Assembly: GCF_029589435.1 (NCBI RefSeq)
Contig: NZ_JARRAG010000001.1
Span: forward strand, 1,478,808-1,542,807
Direction: 5' to 3'
DNA length: 64,000 bases
DNA from: Paludisphaera mucosa
GTDB lineage: Bacteria; Planctomycetota; Planctomycetia; Isosphaerales; Isosphaeraceae
The position numbers and the translations under genes are program-made. Of this stretch, positions 1-9,864 are shown in pieces. The notes beneath the pieces are model-generated. The model made no database searches. It had not been told where the DNA came from and saw only the letters and a program-made list of their open reading frames with translations. Position 1 is the first letter of the stretch. Each line of letters starts with the position of its first letter.

Positions 1-24
1 CCTCGGACCTTCGTCATGCCCTGA
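1..24 (+). CDS. C-terminal tail of an upstream gene (partial)
   Basis: Frame 1 reads seven codons (PRTFVMP) and then TGA. The gap to the next start is about 95 bases and the next two genes are J-like and K-like minor pseudopilins, so the tail may belong to another pseudopilin of the same cluster. That identity is inference; only seven codons are visible. Confidence 0.4.
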   Translation, partial: PRTFVMP

Positions 25-118
25 CCGAAAAGCTCGACACCGCGTCCGACCCGGTCGGACGGCCTGACATGACCACATCCCGAGCGTCGTGCTCCCCGAC
101 CCCAAGGGTATAGCCGTG

Positions 119-2158
119 ATGCAGAACGCCGTTGACCATCGCAGCCGTTCTTCGAGCCGACGCGGCGTGACGCTCGTCGAGATGCTCGTGACGGTCGCGA
201 TGTTGGTCCTGATGATGACGGTCCTGGTCCAGGTCTTCCAGGCCGCGACCGGAGCCCTCAACTCGGCCCAGAGCTTCCAGGAGCTGGACAACTCCTTGCG
301 AAGGCTCGACGTCCAGGTCCGGTCCGACCTCGACGGCGTGACGGCGCGGCTCACCCCCCCCCTGGATCCGAAAAACAACCTCGGCTATTTCGAGTACGGC
401 GAGAACGCCTTCGCCGACCTGCAGGGCGAGGACTCCGACGACTACCTCCGGTTCACCGCGAAGGCCCCGCCCGGACGGCCCTTCCGGGGCCGGGTCTTCC
501 TGAAGCCGCCTTTCGACGTTGCGACGGGGAAGCTCCTCGATCCCGCAGATATGTCGGCCGCTCAATTGAGCCTCTACAAGAATTCGCAGCCGATCACGAT
601 CACGAGCGAGTGCGCCGAGATCATCTACTTCGTCCGCAACGGCAACCTCTATCGGCGCGTGTTGCTGATCGCCCCCGAGCGCCAGGACTCCATCGTCCCG
701 ATGTTCAGGAATACGTGGCCCGCGGCGGCGAGCCAGTTCACCAACGACTTCCAGTTCCAGCCCGGAGCGTTCGGCGGCTCGGCGATCGTCAGCTGGCAAG
801 GCGTCAACGACCTCTCCGCCCGCCCGGCCAAGCGTGGCTCCGGCATCACGCCCGGCGCCGCCGCTCGGCAGATCGTGCTCAACACGCTGGGCGACCTCAC
901 GAACCGGGAGAACCGCTTCGCGGCCCCGCGGTTCGCCGACGACTATAACAACGACGGCGTCTCCGACGACGGCAACGCCGACGGAGTCCCCGACTTCTAC
1001 CCGACGCTCTATGCCGACGCGACGGGGAGTTTCACGACGGCCGTCGGAAACCTGATCTCGGCCAAGAACGGATATGTGGCCAGTTTGCCGACAGGGGTCA
1101 ATTATTTCTCGGCCATGGCCTTCCCCTATATTTTCCCAGGCGCCTATTCCCAGCCCGAGACCGACGTGGCCAACCTGGGATGGATCCATTCGCCGGTCCC
1201 CGACCAGACGACGAATATCGTCTCGGCCGGGGCGGCGAGCGCGTTGCTCTATCTCCAGCGGCTCAACCACAACCCGCTGGACGTCGGCGACAACCTGTAT
1301 CGGCCCGAGTCCGGGAACAACACCTTCCAGACGTGGTGGGGGTTCCCGACGTCGCGAGAGACCCTCTCGCTGGGGTGGCAGGATCCGACCGTCCCGCCCA
1401 ATTTCAACGCCGGCGACCAGGCCAATGGCCTGAGCCCCCGCAACCCCTCGAACGCATCAGGCGGGGTCCTCAGGGTTGCGGACGACGCCAACCTGCTCCC
1501 CCCGATGACGAGCGACATTCGCACCAATCCGCAACTGTTCACGGATGGTATGGGCACGAGCAGCGCCGTCTATTCCAACATGAGCGCCTTCTGGGCCAAC
1601 GTCTGGGAAGACGACCTGATCATGACCGGGGTGCGCAGCTTCGACGTCAAGGTGCTCGACGACGTCTACGGCGGCTACGTCGATCTGGGGTGGGCCGACG
1701 ACGTGCGGCTCACGGGGTCCGAGACGTTCCTGGCGGCCACCCCGCCGCTGTTGACCTGGGGCGTTAGTACCGTCAACTCCTTCACCACGTTCGGGCACGA
1801 GGGACGGATGCCGCCGCTGGTGGCGGACAACCGATACGACGCTCAGTTCGGCCAGAACACCTATCGCAGCTCTGGGGTATACACGGGCAACATCGGCGAC
1901 GACAGCGGACAGGTGAATCGGCTCCGCCGCGTCTTCGACACCTGGTCCACCGACTACACGAACGCCCCCGCCCACGCGATCGACCCCTCGACCGGTCTGC
2001 GCGTCGGGCCGCCCAACGATCCGCCGGTCTATCCGTCGTATCCGCCGCCCTATCCGGCCCCCCTCAAGGGGATCCAGATCCAGGTGCGGGCCGTCGACCC
2101 GTCGAACCAGCATGTGAAACAGATCACCATCCGGCACGATTTCACGGACAAGCTCTGA
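119..2158 (+). CDS. GspJ/PulJ-like minor pseudopilin with large planctomycete extension
   Basis: The protein has 679 residues from the chosen ATG; an in-frame GTG at 89 would add ten. It starts with a type-III (prepilin) signal: a basic leader, then RRG|VTLVE with the cleavage Gly at residue 16 and Glu at +5, followed by a hydrophobic helix at about 17-40. The helix is followed by a GspJ-like segment (SFQELDNSLRRLDVQVRSDL). GspJ is normally about 200 residues, so most of this protein is extra. An Asp/Asn-rich stretch near residues 274-292 (NNDG, DDGNADG) resembles calcium-binding loops. It is probably processed by prepilin peptidase and placed in a type II secretion-like or type IV pilus-like pseudopilus. 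The cluster context with the next gene supports the J assignment. The exact machine is not visible here. Confidence 0.75.
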   Translation: MQNAVDHRSRSSSRRGVTLVEMLVTVAMLVLMMTVLVQVFQAATGALNSAQSFQELDNSLRRLDVQVRSDLDGVTARLTPPLDPKNNLGYFEYGENAFADLQGEDSDDYLRFTAKAPPGRPFRGRVFLKPPFDVATGKLLDPADMSAAQLSLYKNSQPITITSECAEIIYFVRNGNLYRRVLLIAPERQDSIVPMFRNTWPAAASQFTNDFQFQPGAFGGSAIVSWQGVNDLSARPAKRGSGITPGAAARQIVLNTLGDLTNRENRFAAPRFADDYNNDGVSDDGNADGVPDFYPTLYADATGSFTTAVGNLISAKNGYVASLPTGVNYFSAMAFPYIFPGAYSQPETDVANLGWIHSPVPDQTTNIVSAGAASALLYLQRLNHNPLDVGDNLYRPESGNNTFQTWWGFPTSRETLSLGWQDPTVPPNFNAGDQANGLSPRNPSNASGGVLRVADDANLLPPMTSDIRTNPQLFTDGMGTSSAVYSNMSAFWANVWEDDLIMTGVRSFDVKVLDDVYGGYVDLGWADDVRLTGSETFLAATPPLLTWGVSTVNSFTTFGHEGRMPPLVADNRYDAQFGQNTYRSSGVYTGNIGDDSGQVNRLRRVFDTWSTDYTNAPAHAIDPSTGLRVGPPNDPPVYPSYPPPYPAPLKGIQIQVRAVDPSNQHVKQITIRHDFTDKL

Positions 2159-2287
2159 CGCCGATACCGCAACGGCCTCCTTCCGGCCTCGTGCGACCCA
2201 TCCGGTCGCCGGCCCAGGCGAGGACGCAGAACGATTCCACGGGCTCGTCGAGCCCGCCCAGCGGCGAATCGACCTGGGAGAACCCTC

Positions 2288-5200
2288 ATGTTGACGACGA
2301 ATCGAGCCAGACTCAAGAAGCGCCGGGGCGTCGCGCTCATCCTGGTGCTGGGCATGCTGGGATTACTCGCGCTGATCGGCGTAACCTTCGCGACCTTCTC
2401 GGGGCAGGCCCGGATCGGCGCCCGCAACTACGCCCAGTCGGTGTTGCGTCCGCAGCCGAACGAGCTGATGGATTACGCCCTGTCCCAGCTGATCGGCGAC
2501 ACCGACGACGTCGGCTCCGCCATCCGCGGCCACAGCATGGCCCGCGACATGTTCGGCAACGACGCCGCCCGCAACGGATACGTCGATCGGAATCCGACCG
2601 ACACCGTCGCCGGGCTTCTCAAATTTACCGGCGCCACGATCGCCACCACACCGGCCAAACGTATCGGCACGATCGAGTGCATCACCAACATCCCGCTCCC
2701 GTCCGCTAATCCCACTTTCTACGGCTACGATTTCACCCGGTGGGTGGTCAAGTTCGGCCCGCAGAGCGTGGTGACCGGTACCTCTGAGACGCGCCTCATC
2801 GGCCAAACCTTCGAGGTGCTGGAGGACGACGTCTCCGGAACGGTTAATGCAACCAACCACGTTTTCTATCTCTCACCGTCGCCGACGTCGGCCATGGGCC
2901 TCCGAAGCGGTTACCTCAGCCCCGACACCGATCGGTCGAAGACGGCCGATCAGGTCGTGGCCAGCGCGCTGGTCGGAGAATACGCGGGTGCCCCGGGGGT
3001 GCCGATCAACGTCGGCTTCGTCCTCGATGGCCGGGCGCTCCACGCGTTCAACGGCCCTGGCATGGGCACATCGGCCGTGTACGCTAATATGCGGTATAAC
3101 GGCGGTCCTCTGGTCGGCAACAACTTGATCCTCCAGCCGGGAGAGCCGGATTCGGTCGGGATGGACGAGGATTACGACGCCTGCGACCTGGAGAACTGGT
3201 TCCTCGCAATCCAGAGCGCCGACGGCAAGGTCATCATGCCTTCCTTTCATCGGCCGGGCGTCCTGCGACAGTCGGATTGGTCGCTTACCACCGCCGATGT
3301 GCGATCGAAGATCCTTCGTCCCAGGGCGGCCGACGGTCACGATCCGCTGACGTTTCCGAACCTGAGACCCGAGGAGGCTACTGGGAAAATCCGTTACGAT
3401 GTTGACAACGACGGCGACGGCCTCACGGACTCCGTTTGGGTCGACCTCGGCTACCCCGCGACGCGTGACGCGCGGGGGGTGTTGTTCAAACCGCTCTTCG
3501 CGTTCATGGTCATCGGCCTCAACGGCCGGATTCCGCTCAACACGGCGGGGAACCTCCAGCAACGGGACGACGCCGGCAACCCCGTCTTCATGCACACTTC
3601 GCACCTCGGCAACTCGCCGAGCGAGGTGGATCCGACCTTCGGGCTTCAGAATGATGCGACGAAGCCACAGGTCGACGATGCCTCAATCTCGGTCAATGTG
3701 ACCCAGCTTAGGAGCCTGTTGACCGGCACGCGCCCCGACCCTACGGGAAGTTATGAGGATCGAAACCGGGTAGGGGGGTATGTCTTACCCAACAACGTCC
3801 CTGACGTCGCCGACAACCCCGCCACGGCGGGAATCCATCGGCTCGCTCCGCGCGCGGTGCCCGGCCGCTGGGGAGAGCCCGGGGCGATCCCCGAAATCTT
3901 CGACACGAGCGTGACCCCCTTCCTGTCCTTCTCCAGCATGGTGCGTGCGGGAGTCTCGGCTCTGGTCGGATCTGGAGTGGACGGCCGGGACGACGACTCG
4001 ACGGCGTTCGACCACTGGCCATCGACGCTGGGGGCCGAAAGTCCAACGGTGGGAGGATGGCCGGCCGATTATTACGACGCGGCGGGAGACTTCGCCCTGC
4101 CGGCCGAGCGTATGCGTCGCTTCGTCACTCCCATGGATCTGGCCGGAGATGGTAAGGTTATCAGCGCCGTGAACGTGGGAAATACGGAGTTCATCTCGCC
4201 CGATATTTTCGGCCGGGTCGCCTATCACAAGTATTTTCGACCCCCCGGCGTCCCGGTGGCAACCGTGGGGGACGTCGTGGCTCGACAATCGCCACTGGCC
4301 AAGACGAAGGCTGGTGAGCCTTCCTGGGTGGATGGTTCCAACGCGACGATTCCTGGCACGGCGTTCGATGTGACCAATAATCCCCTGCACGGTTTCGAAG
4401 CCTTTCGCAATCCATCGCTCAAGGGAGTTGTCCTGCCACTTTCGCCGTTACACTTTGGGGCGGCTCCTACGGATCTGGATGCGAGCGGCAACCAAACACT
4501 TGACCTTTCCAACAACTGGACCACGACGAGCGGTGGTTCGACGGTGCCGACCTACAATAATCTCGTCAATTCGCTCATGTCGAGCGCCGGCCTTAACGAG
4601 GCCGCCGAGATGTCGCTCTATCAGCCGAACTCGGCCGACCGGCCTTTCGGCCATACTGACCTGGAATGGCTCTATCGGGCGCACGATCAGGACGGCGCCT
4701 CGCTGTCCAGTCGACTGTCGGAATTGGCCCCCCTCAGCTTCCGCGACTCCGCGGACGCCTTGCGCCGTCGCCGCCTCTATTCGATCGACACGTGGGATAC
4801 CAACTCCATCACTTGGGCGAACGACAACCCCGGCAATCGATTCTCGGACAACCGACGGTTCGGATCGAAGGCCAATACCGGTCTGCGGACATTGTCGGAT
4901 CTGGACACCGCCGATCCCGATTACGTTCCTTATGTCGCGGCGTCCACCGTCAAGAAGGTCCAGTCGCATACCCCTTCGTTGGTGCAACGTGATCGCAAGA
5001 TCAACCTAAACTATCCCTTGCCCGTCTCGAACAGTTCGACGGAGCCGACCCGGCTCAAGTGGATTTCGGAGACCTACCAGTACCTGAAGACAATCTTGCC
5101 GCCGCTCAGCATCGACACCCCGGAGGAACTCGCGTTCCTCAGCCAGTACCTCGTCAACATCGTCGATTTCCGCGATCCGGACGCCACGATGACCCGATTC

Positions 5201-7984
5201 GTGAATCCGGACTGCACGATCCGTCCCGGCTCCGCGATGCCTGCGACGGCGCCGAGCCTCGTCCTCGCCACCGAACTTCCCGACGGTTCCGACCTGCCGT
5301 TGATTCAATACGGCATGGAATACAGCCCGGTGGCGATCAACGAGGTCCTGGCGTATTCGTTCTTGACGAAGATGGATACGCCCGCAGCGCCGTCGCCTCA
5401 TCCCGTCTCGCGATTCTTTATCGAGCTGGTCAATACGCTCACCGAGTCCTCCACGAGCGGCGCAAGCAATGCAAGCACGCTGAATTTGGGCGGCTTCGGT
5501 TACACGATCAACAAACCTTACGAAGGCGGATGCTGGGACCTGATCTTCGCCGACGAGACCCCGTATACGCGCCCCGATCCATTTACAGGGCAACTCCTGC
5601 CGAATGGAGGGACCGGCTATTATGCCCCCCTGCCGCTCAATCGCGATGCCTTCCAAAACGGCGTATCCCTCGCTCAGGACGTGCAACTCGTCCCTTTGAC
5701 AAAGGAAAGCACCACTCCTCCTCCCGCTGCAGGAACGGCAACGGCGCCACCGAAAAATTTCTACTACACGATCGGCAACGATCTGACGGTGCCGAATGGC
5801 GAGACCTCTGCTCCCAGCCAGACCTTCGCACCGGGCCCAAATGGTCCCAGTCCATCGTTGGTGCAAAGCCTGAAGCCTTCCTACGATCCGACGACTCAAA
5901 CGGCCGTCCAGACGAATCCGGGCTTCGACATCCCTGCCGGCGTCCTCCCTGGTGTCGTACCTCCGCCGGGACAACCCACCGCCCCCTATCCAGGGCGAAT
6001 TCCGGCGATCAACAATCGCGGAGATAATGCATACAAGTGGGTCTGCCTGCGCCGTCCCGCCAACCCGTTCGCGCCCGTCTCCGCGGACAATCCGATGATC
6101 GTCGTGGATTCGATGCGATTCCACATGATCGAGGGATCTGGGGAGCCGAAGATCAACGCCGCAGGCGAGGAGATCCCTGACCTGTCCGCGGCCAACAAAA
6201 TCTACTCGACTCAACGCTTCCAGCCGAATCGCGGCGGACATCTCGTGCCCAGAGCCACCGGCAGCTTTGCGGGCCGAGATCTCGACGTCACCCGATACGG
6301 CTTCACGGAACAGCTGCTCGCCTCCCCGTCCACGACGACGGCGACGAATGCGGGTAATTTCGGAAAATCGAAGGATGGCACCCAGACATATCCGTCGACC
6401 AACGTCATCAATAACACGCTGGGGGATAAGACCCAGGGCTCGGCCGTGCTGCCGCGATGGGACTTTCTCGTGTTCCATGATCGCGACTTCACGAGCGTCG
6501 CGGAGCTTTCCCTCGTCCCCGGCTGCCCACCGGGTCTCTTCACCAAGCAGTTCGTGGAGTACGCACCCTCCGATGTCAACGTGAATCTGTCGAAATCCCC
6601 CAAGTTCACCGGCGATCGCACAAAGCCGAAGCCCACGAATTCTGTCACAGTCCCGAACCTAGCTACTCCTAACGTCGATAATTTCTCGGAGGATCCTCGC
6701 ACCTATCCCTATCTGGTGGACCAGCTCTTTTACACTTCGGCGTCGCCTGGAGATCAGAGCCCGCCCGCTACGACATGGAACACCGTGTACGGGCCGAGCA
6801 GCGGGGGTTGGTTCAAGATGTTCGAGGTTTTCGAGGTCCCCAGCCCGGTCATGGGGGCGGTGGCTTCGGCGGCGAACGGCTTCAACTACGACTGGTTCCG
6901 TCAGGACATCAGACCCGGCCAACTCAATCTCAATCTGATCATCGATGAAGAGGTGTTCCTGGGGTTGGTAGGAAACGCCGGCTCTCGAACTCCGAAGACG
7001 ACGTTACAGCAAGTTGTAAACGTACCGCCGGCTTTGAACGCGATCACGATCGACAAAGTGGACCCAAAGGGCTTCGACGCGACTTCCGACCACGTCCCGC
7101 TCGTCGTGACCGAATGGGATTACACCCAGTCTCCTCCGAGGCCGTCCGATCTAAACCCCTCGAACCCTCGAAGAGCCGCCTACCCGCTCAGCAATGTAGG
7201 ATTCTATGACTCGGACCCGCTTATAGGTGGGAGCCTCAAGGGAGCTTTCAGCGATTTCTTGAAACTCCGCCACGGCAGTTCGGGCTACCTGTTCAGCCCC
7301 CTGCCAGAAGCTCCTTTTCGCTCGCTAACTTTCCCGGACATCAATGCCACCATCATGAGGCCGGCGACCCCGACCCTGAATCTGACCCAGGCGGATCACG
7401 GCATCGTGGCGAGAGATGCAGGGGTCAGGAATCCCGCGCTCCGGTCTCACTTGCCTCCGGGGCCCAACGATCCGATTTATCCTCCTGCAGTCCCGCCGAG
7501 GCGTCTGTTCCAGGTTCCAGATACAGATGCCGCGTCTAATAGTAATGCTTCCCGAGGAGGCGAGTCCTTTCAGCGGACCTATGCGCCGCCGTCGGTGGCC
7601 ACGCTGAAGCAGCCTCAGGTCAATCTCACGAACTTCACGTCTGGTCAACCAGGCATGTTGGAAACGCAGGCGATGCATCCCTTCTGGCGCTCGGAGTGGA
7701 TGCAGAAGATGATGAACCTCAGCACGGTGCGTACTCATCAATACGCCGTCTGGGTCACTGTGGGATTCTTCGAGGTCAAGTCGCAGGGGGATCCCTCCAT
7801 GGCGTGGACCGATGTAAATGCGGCCTTCGACACCCTGGGTCGCGAGGTCGGACTGGTCGGGGGCAAGAACGTCCGACAGCGGGGTTTCTTCATCGTCGAT
7901 CGTCTCAAGCTCGACGGCTTCGACGCCTCCAACCCCGGGAAATTCCGCGAGGCGGTGCTCTACCGCCAGGTTTTGAAGCAATGA
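2288..7984 (+). CDS. Giant GspK/PilX-like pseudopilin-family protein (1898 aa)
   Basis: The N-terminus is KKRRG|VALILVLGMLGLLALIGV, a prepilin-type leader and helix with Leu rather than Glu at +5. Lack of Glu5 is the hallmark of GspK, the pseudopilus tip subunit. GspK is usually about 300-350 residues, whereas this one has 1898. A segment near residues 369-381 has an Asp-rich DNDGDG loop, and near 411-422 there is NGRIPLNTAG, resembling the GspK signature where a polar loop precedes an N-L-N-x-A-like motif. The rest is low in recognisable motifs and rich in Pro, Ser, Thr and Asn, as in surface proteins. The ATG has GGGAGA about 6 bases upstream. It lies 129 bases after the J-like gene on the same strand, so the two are probably co-transcribed. 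From about 4.2 to 7.9 kb, third codon positions look less strictly GC than in neighbouring genes; this is a visual impression only. Confidence 0.7.
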   Translation: MLTTNRARLKKRRGVALILVLGMLGLLALIGVTFATFSGQARIGARNYAQSVLRPQPNELMDYALSQLIGDTDDVGSAIRGHSMARDMFGNDAARNGYVDRNPTDTVAGLLKFTGATIATTPAKRIGTIECITNIPLPSANPTFYGYDFTRWVVKFGPQSVVTGTSETRLIGQTFEVLEDDVSGTVNATNHVFYLSPSPTSAMGLRSGYLSPDTDRSKTADQVVASALVGEYAGAPGVPINVGFVLDGRALHAFNGPGMGTSAVYANMRYNGGPLVGNNLILQPGEPDSVGMDEDYDACDLENWFLAIQSADGKVIMPSFHRPGVLRQSDWSLTTADVRSKILRPRAADGHDPLTFPNLRPEEATGKIRYDVDNDGDGLTDSVWVDLGYPATRDARGVLFKPLFAFMVIGLNGRIPLNTAGNLQQRDDAGNPVFMHTSHLGNSPSEVDPTFGLQNDATKPQVDDASISVNVTQLRSLLTGTRPDPTGSYEDRNRVGGYVLPNNVPDVADNPATAGIHRLAPRAVPGRWGEPGAIPEIFDTSVTPFLSFSSMVRAGVSALVGSGVDGRDDDSTAFDHWPSTLGAESPTVGGWPADYYDAAGDFALPAERMRRFVTPMDLAGDGKVISAVNVGNTEFISPDIFGRVAYHKYFRPPGVPVATVGDVVARQSPLAKTKAGEPSWVDGSNATIPGTAFDVTNNPLHGFEAFRNPSLKGVVLPLSPLHFGAAPTDLDASGNQTLDLSNNWTTTSGGSTVPTYNNLVNSLMSSAGLNEAAEMSLYQPNSADRPFGHTDLEWLYRAHDQDGASLSSRLSELAPLSFRDSADALRRRRLYSIDTWDTNSITWANDNPGNRFSDNRRFGSKANTGLRTLSDLDTADPDYVPYVAASTVKKVQSHTPSLVQRDRKINLNYPLPVSNSSTEPTRLKWISETYQYLKTILPPLSIDTPEELAFLSQYLVNIVDFRDPDATMTRFVNPDCTIRPGSAMPATAPSLVLATELPDGSDLPLIQYGMEYSPVAINEVLAYSFLTKMDTPAAPSPHPVSRFFIELVNTLTESSTSGASNASTLNLGGFGYTINKPYEGGCWDLIFADETPYTRPDPFTGQLLPNGGTGYYAPLPLNRDAFQNGVSLAQDVQLVPLTKESTTPPPAAGTATAPPKNFYYTIGNDLTVPNGETSAPSQTFAPGPNGPSPSLVQSLKPSYDPTTQTAVQTNPGFDIPAGVLPGVVPPPGQPTAPYPGRIPAINNRGDNAYKWVCLRRPANPFAPVSADNPMIVVDSMRFHMIEGSGEPKINAAGEEIPDLSAANKIYSTQRFQPNRGGHLVPRATGSFAGRDLDVTRYGFTEQLLASPSTTTATNAGNFGKSKDGTQTYPSTNVINNTLGDKTQGSAVLPRWDFLVFHDRDFTSVAELSLVPGCPPGLFTKQFVEYAPSDVNVNLSKSPKFTGDRTKPKPTNSVTVPNLATPNVDNFSEDPRTYPYLVDQLFYTSASPGDQSPPATTWNTVYGPSSGGWFKMFEVFEVPSPVMGAVASAANGFNYDWFRQDIRPGQLNLNLIIDEEVFLGLVGNAGSRTPKTTLQQVVNVPPALNAITIDKVDPKGFDATSDHVPLVVTEWDYTQSPPRPSDLNPSNPRRAAYPLSNVGFYDSDPLIGGSLKGAFSDFLKLRHGSSGYLFSPLPEAPFRSLTFPDINATIMRPATPTLNLTQADHGIVARDAGVRNPALRSHLPPGPNDPIYPPAVPPRRLFQVPDTDAASNSNASRGGESFQRTYAPPSVATLKQPQVNLTNFTSGQPGMLETQAMHPFWRSEWMQKMMNLSTVRTHQYAVWVTVGFFEVKSQGDPSMAWTDVNAAFDTLGREVGLVGGKNVRQRGFFIVDRLKLDGFDASNPGKFREAVLYRQVLKQ

Positions 7985-8160
7985 TGTTATGAATCCGTCG
8001 CTTCACCGGTCTTCTCGACCGGCGAATTGGGGTCTTGAGGCCCGCGACGATGGAATTCGGCGTCCGTCACAGGCCCCGCCGGCGAACGTATTGTCTTAGG
8101 GGACGTCGTCTCGATAGGATCCAGTGGTCTCGTTCTTCCCGTCTACGAAAGGACCGCCTC

Positions 8161-9438
8161 ATGAAGCCCCGTCGCCGCCGCCAAGGTTTCACGCTGATCG
8201 AGCTGCTGGTCGTCATCAGCATCATCGGCGTCCTGGTCGGCCTCCTCCTCCCGGCCATCCAGTCGGCTCGCGAGGCCGCCCGCCGCGCCCAGTGCCAGAA
8301 CAATCTCAAGAACATCGGCCTGGCGTTGAACAACTTCGCCATCCGCAAGGGTTCGTATCCCCCCGCCGGCCTCTTCTTCGAAGACCCGGCCTCGCTGCCG
8401 GTGCCCAAGACGGCCCCCCAGGGCGACATCACCAAGTCGGTCCTCTATCGCGTCGGCGACGCGCCGGCTTCCACCGACGCGGCTCGCGCGGGCAAGAGCT
8501 GGGTCGTGGAAATCCTCCAGGACCTCGACCAGGCCGACCTGGCCAATAACTGGACCCAGGAGCTGAGCTACCTGGCGACGGCCGCTCCCGGCACCTCGAC
8601 CCCCAATGCGAATATCGCTCACGCTTCGTTGAGCATCCTGCGATGCCCCGACGACTCCAACTTCACGGCCAACGAAGGCAACCTGAGCTACGCGGCCAAC
8701 GGCGGGTTCGCCCGCTTCGGCGCCTATCCGTTCGGCTGGACCGGCTACTCCCTCGACGGCGGCACGGGCGGCAGCACCGGCACGATGCTCAAGTGGGATT
8801 CCACGGGAACCCAGACCCTCGCCCAGGCCGTCCAGCAGAAGCTGGGCGTCATGTTCATCAACTCGATCTACAACAACAACTCGACGATCACGGGCGACGA
8901 CACCGACATCCCCGGCGCCCAGAACGGTCGCAACCCTTACTGGGGCGGGATGAAGACCACCACGGCGAGCATCGTGGACGGTTCCGGCTCGACGGTCCTG
9001 CTCGGCGAGAACACGCTGGTCGGCTACTCGACCGGCACGACGTTCTCCGGCTCCTCCGAGACCAACTGGGCGGCTCCCTGGCCGACCTTCTCGATGTTCA
9101 TCGCCTCCGACAATGTCTGCGGCACGTCCGGCGACTGCACCGCGGGCCTGGCCGGCGGAACCTCGGCGGCCGACGCCCAGGGCTGGGGCGCCGCGAACCG
9201 CGTGGGCGGTTTCGAGAACATCGGCTACGGCCAGACGCTGACGATCAAGGGGTCGTTCCCGTTCGTCACCAGCGGCCACCCGAACGGCTGCAACTACGGC
9301 TTCTGCGACGGCTCGGTCCGGTTCATCAGCAACACGATCGACGGCACGGTCTACGCCAAGATCATCACCCCGGCCGGGAGCAAGCTGCCCCTGCCGTACA
9401 AGCAACTGCCGGTCAGCCAGGACGCCTTTATCCAGTAA
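8161..9438 (+). CDS. DUF1559 domain protein with prepilin-type leader
   Basis: Of 425 residues, the N-terminus is a basic leader and then [11 protein letters not shown] with Glu14 at +5 and a hydrophobic helix. The sequence [23 protein letters not shown] follows, the typical start of the DUF1559 domain. Near the C-terminus is [13 protein letters not shown], the family's conserved H/N-x-FxDGSV(R/K)F-type ending. This family is greatly expanded in Planctomycetes; proteins look like pseudopilins but have no established function. The ATG at 8161 was chosen over a longer reading frame because AAAGGA lies 8 bases upstream and the leader begins there. A strong terminator follows. Confidence 0.85.
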   Translation: MKPRRRRQGFTLIELLVVISIIGVLVGLLLPAIQSAREAARRAQCQNNLKNIGLALNNFAIRKGSYPPAGLFFEDPASLPVPKTAPQGDITKSVLYRVGDAPASTDAARAGKSWVVEILQDLDQADLANNWTQELSYLATAAPGTSTPNANIAHASLSILRCPDDSNFTANEGNLSYAANGGFARFGAYPFGWTGYSLDGGTGGSTGTMLKWDSTGTQTLAQAVQQKLGVMFINSIYNNNSTITGDDTDIPGAQNGRNPYWGGMKTTTASIVDGSGSTVLLGENTLVGYSTGTTFSGSSETNWAAPWPTFSMFIASDNVCGTSGDCTAGLAGGTSAADAQGWGAANRVGGFENIGYGQTLTIKGSFPFVTSGHPNGCNYGFCDGSVRFISNTIDGTVYAKIITPAGSKLPLPYKQLPVSQDAFIQ

Positions 9439-9493
9439 GGCGGTCGAGGCGTCTTTCGGATTGACGGCCTGAACGAGACGACGGGCCCCCATC

Positions 9494-9545
9494 GACCCGC
9501 CCCGCGAGCCCCACCGGCCCGCGGGGCGGGTCGTTTCCTTTTCGG
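9494..9545 (+). terminator. Rho-independent terminator after the DUF1559 gene
   Basis: Thirteen-base perfect arms, GACCCGCCCCGCG and CGCGGGGCGGGTC, enclose a 13-base loop. They are followed by GTTTCCTTTTC. It lies about 55 bases after the stop codon and separates the pseudopilin cluster from the tRNA gene. Confidence 0.75.
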
Positions 9546-9575
9546 GGATCCGAGGCCGGCCGAGGGGGTGGGTGG

Positions 9576-9603
9576 TTGACTCACCGGCGCCTTCGGCTAA
9601 ACT
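9576..9603 (+). promoter_or_regulatory. Sigma-70-type promoter of tRNA-Ile
   Basis: TTGACT and TAAACT are spaced by 16 bases. The -10 box ends 19 bases before the mature tRNA 5' end, an expected distance for a tRNA promoter. Confidence 0.6.
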
Positions 9604-9622
9604 ATCTCCTGTCCCGCACGCC

Positions 9623-9696
9623 GGGCGCATAGCTCAGTTGGCTAGAGCGTACCCCTGATAAGGGTAAGGTCCCAGGTTCGAATCCTGGTGCGCCCA
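9623..9696 (+). tRNA. tRNA-Ile (anticodon GAT)
   Basis: A 74-base cloverleaf with acceptor GGGCGCA pairing TGCGCCC and discriminator A. The anticodon stem TACCC/GGGTA encloses loop CTGATAA with anticodon GAT, and the T-loop stem CCAGG/CCTGG encloses TTCGAAT. The 3' CCA is not encoded, so it would be added by CCA-adding enzyme. It stands alone, not in an rRNA operon. Confidence 0.95.
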
Positions 9697-9864
9697 TTCG
9701 AGTCCCTCCCCTTCCTCGCCCGCTTTCGTCCTCGGGTCCGACGCGGCCCGGCCCTTTTGCCCGACCTTCGCTCGGGATAGGATCAGCCACCGATGCGGTC
9801 ACGCCTTAGGGGGCGTCCCGCTCTCGGCGCGCCCGAGGCCCCCACTTTCTCATGAGAGCGAACG

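Noticed and set aside
14-1270. Long minus-strand open frame opposite the J-like pseudopilin gene
   Set aside because: Arg/Gly/Asp-rich with no family features; it mirrors the GC-rich codons of the real gene. Similar shadows lie opposite nearly all large genes here (for example opposite purL, the RND pump and the DUF1549 gene).
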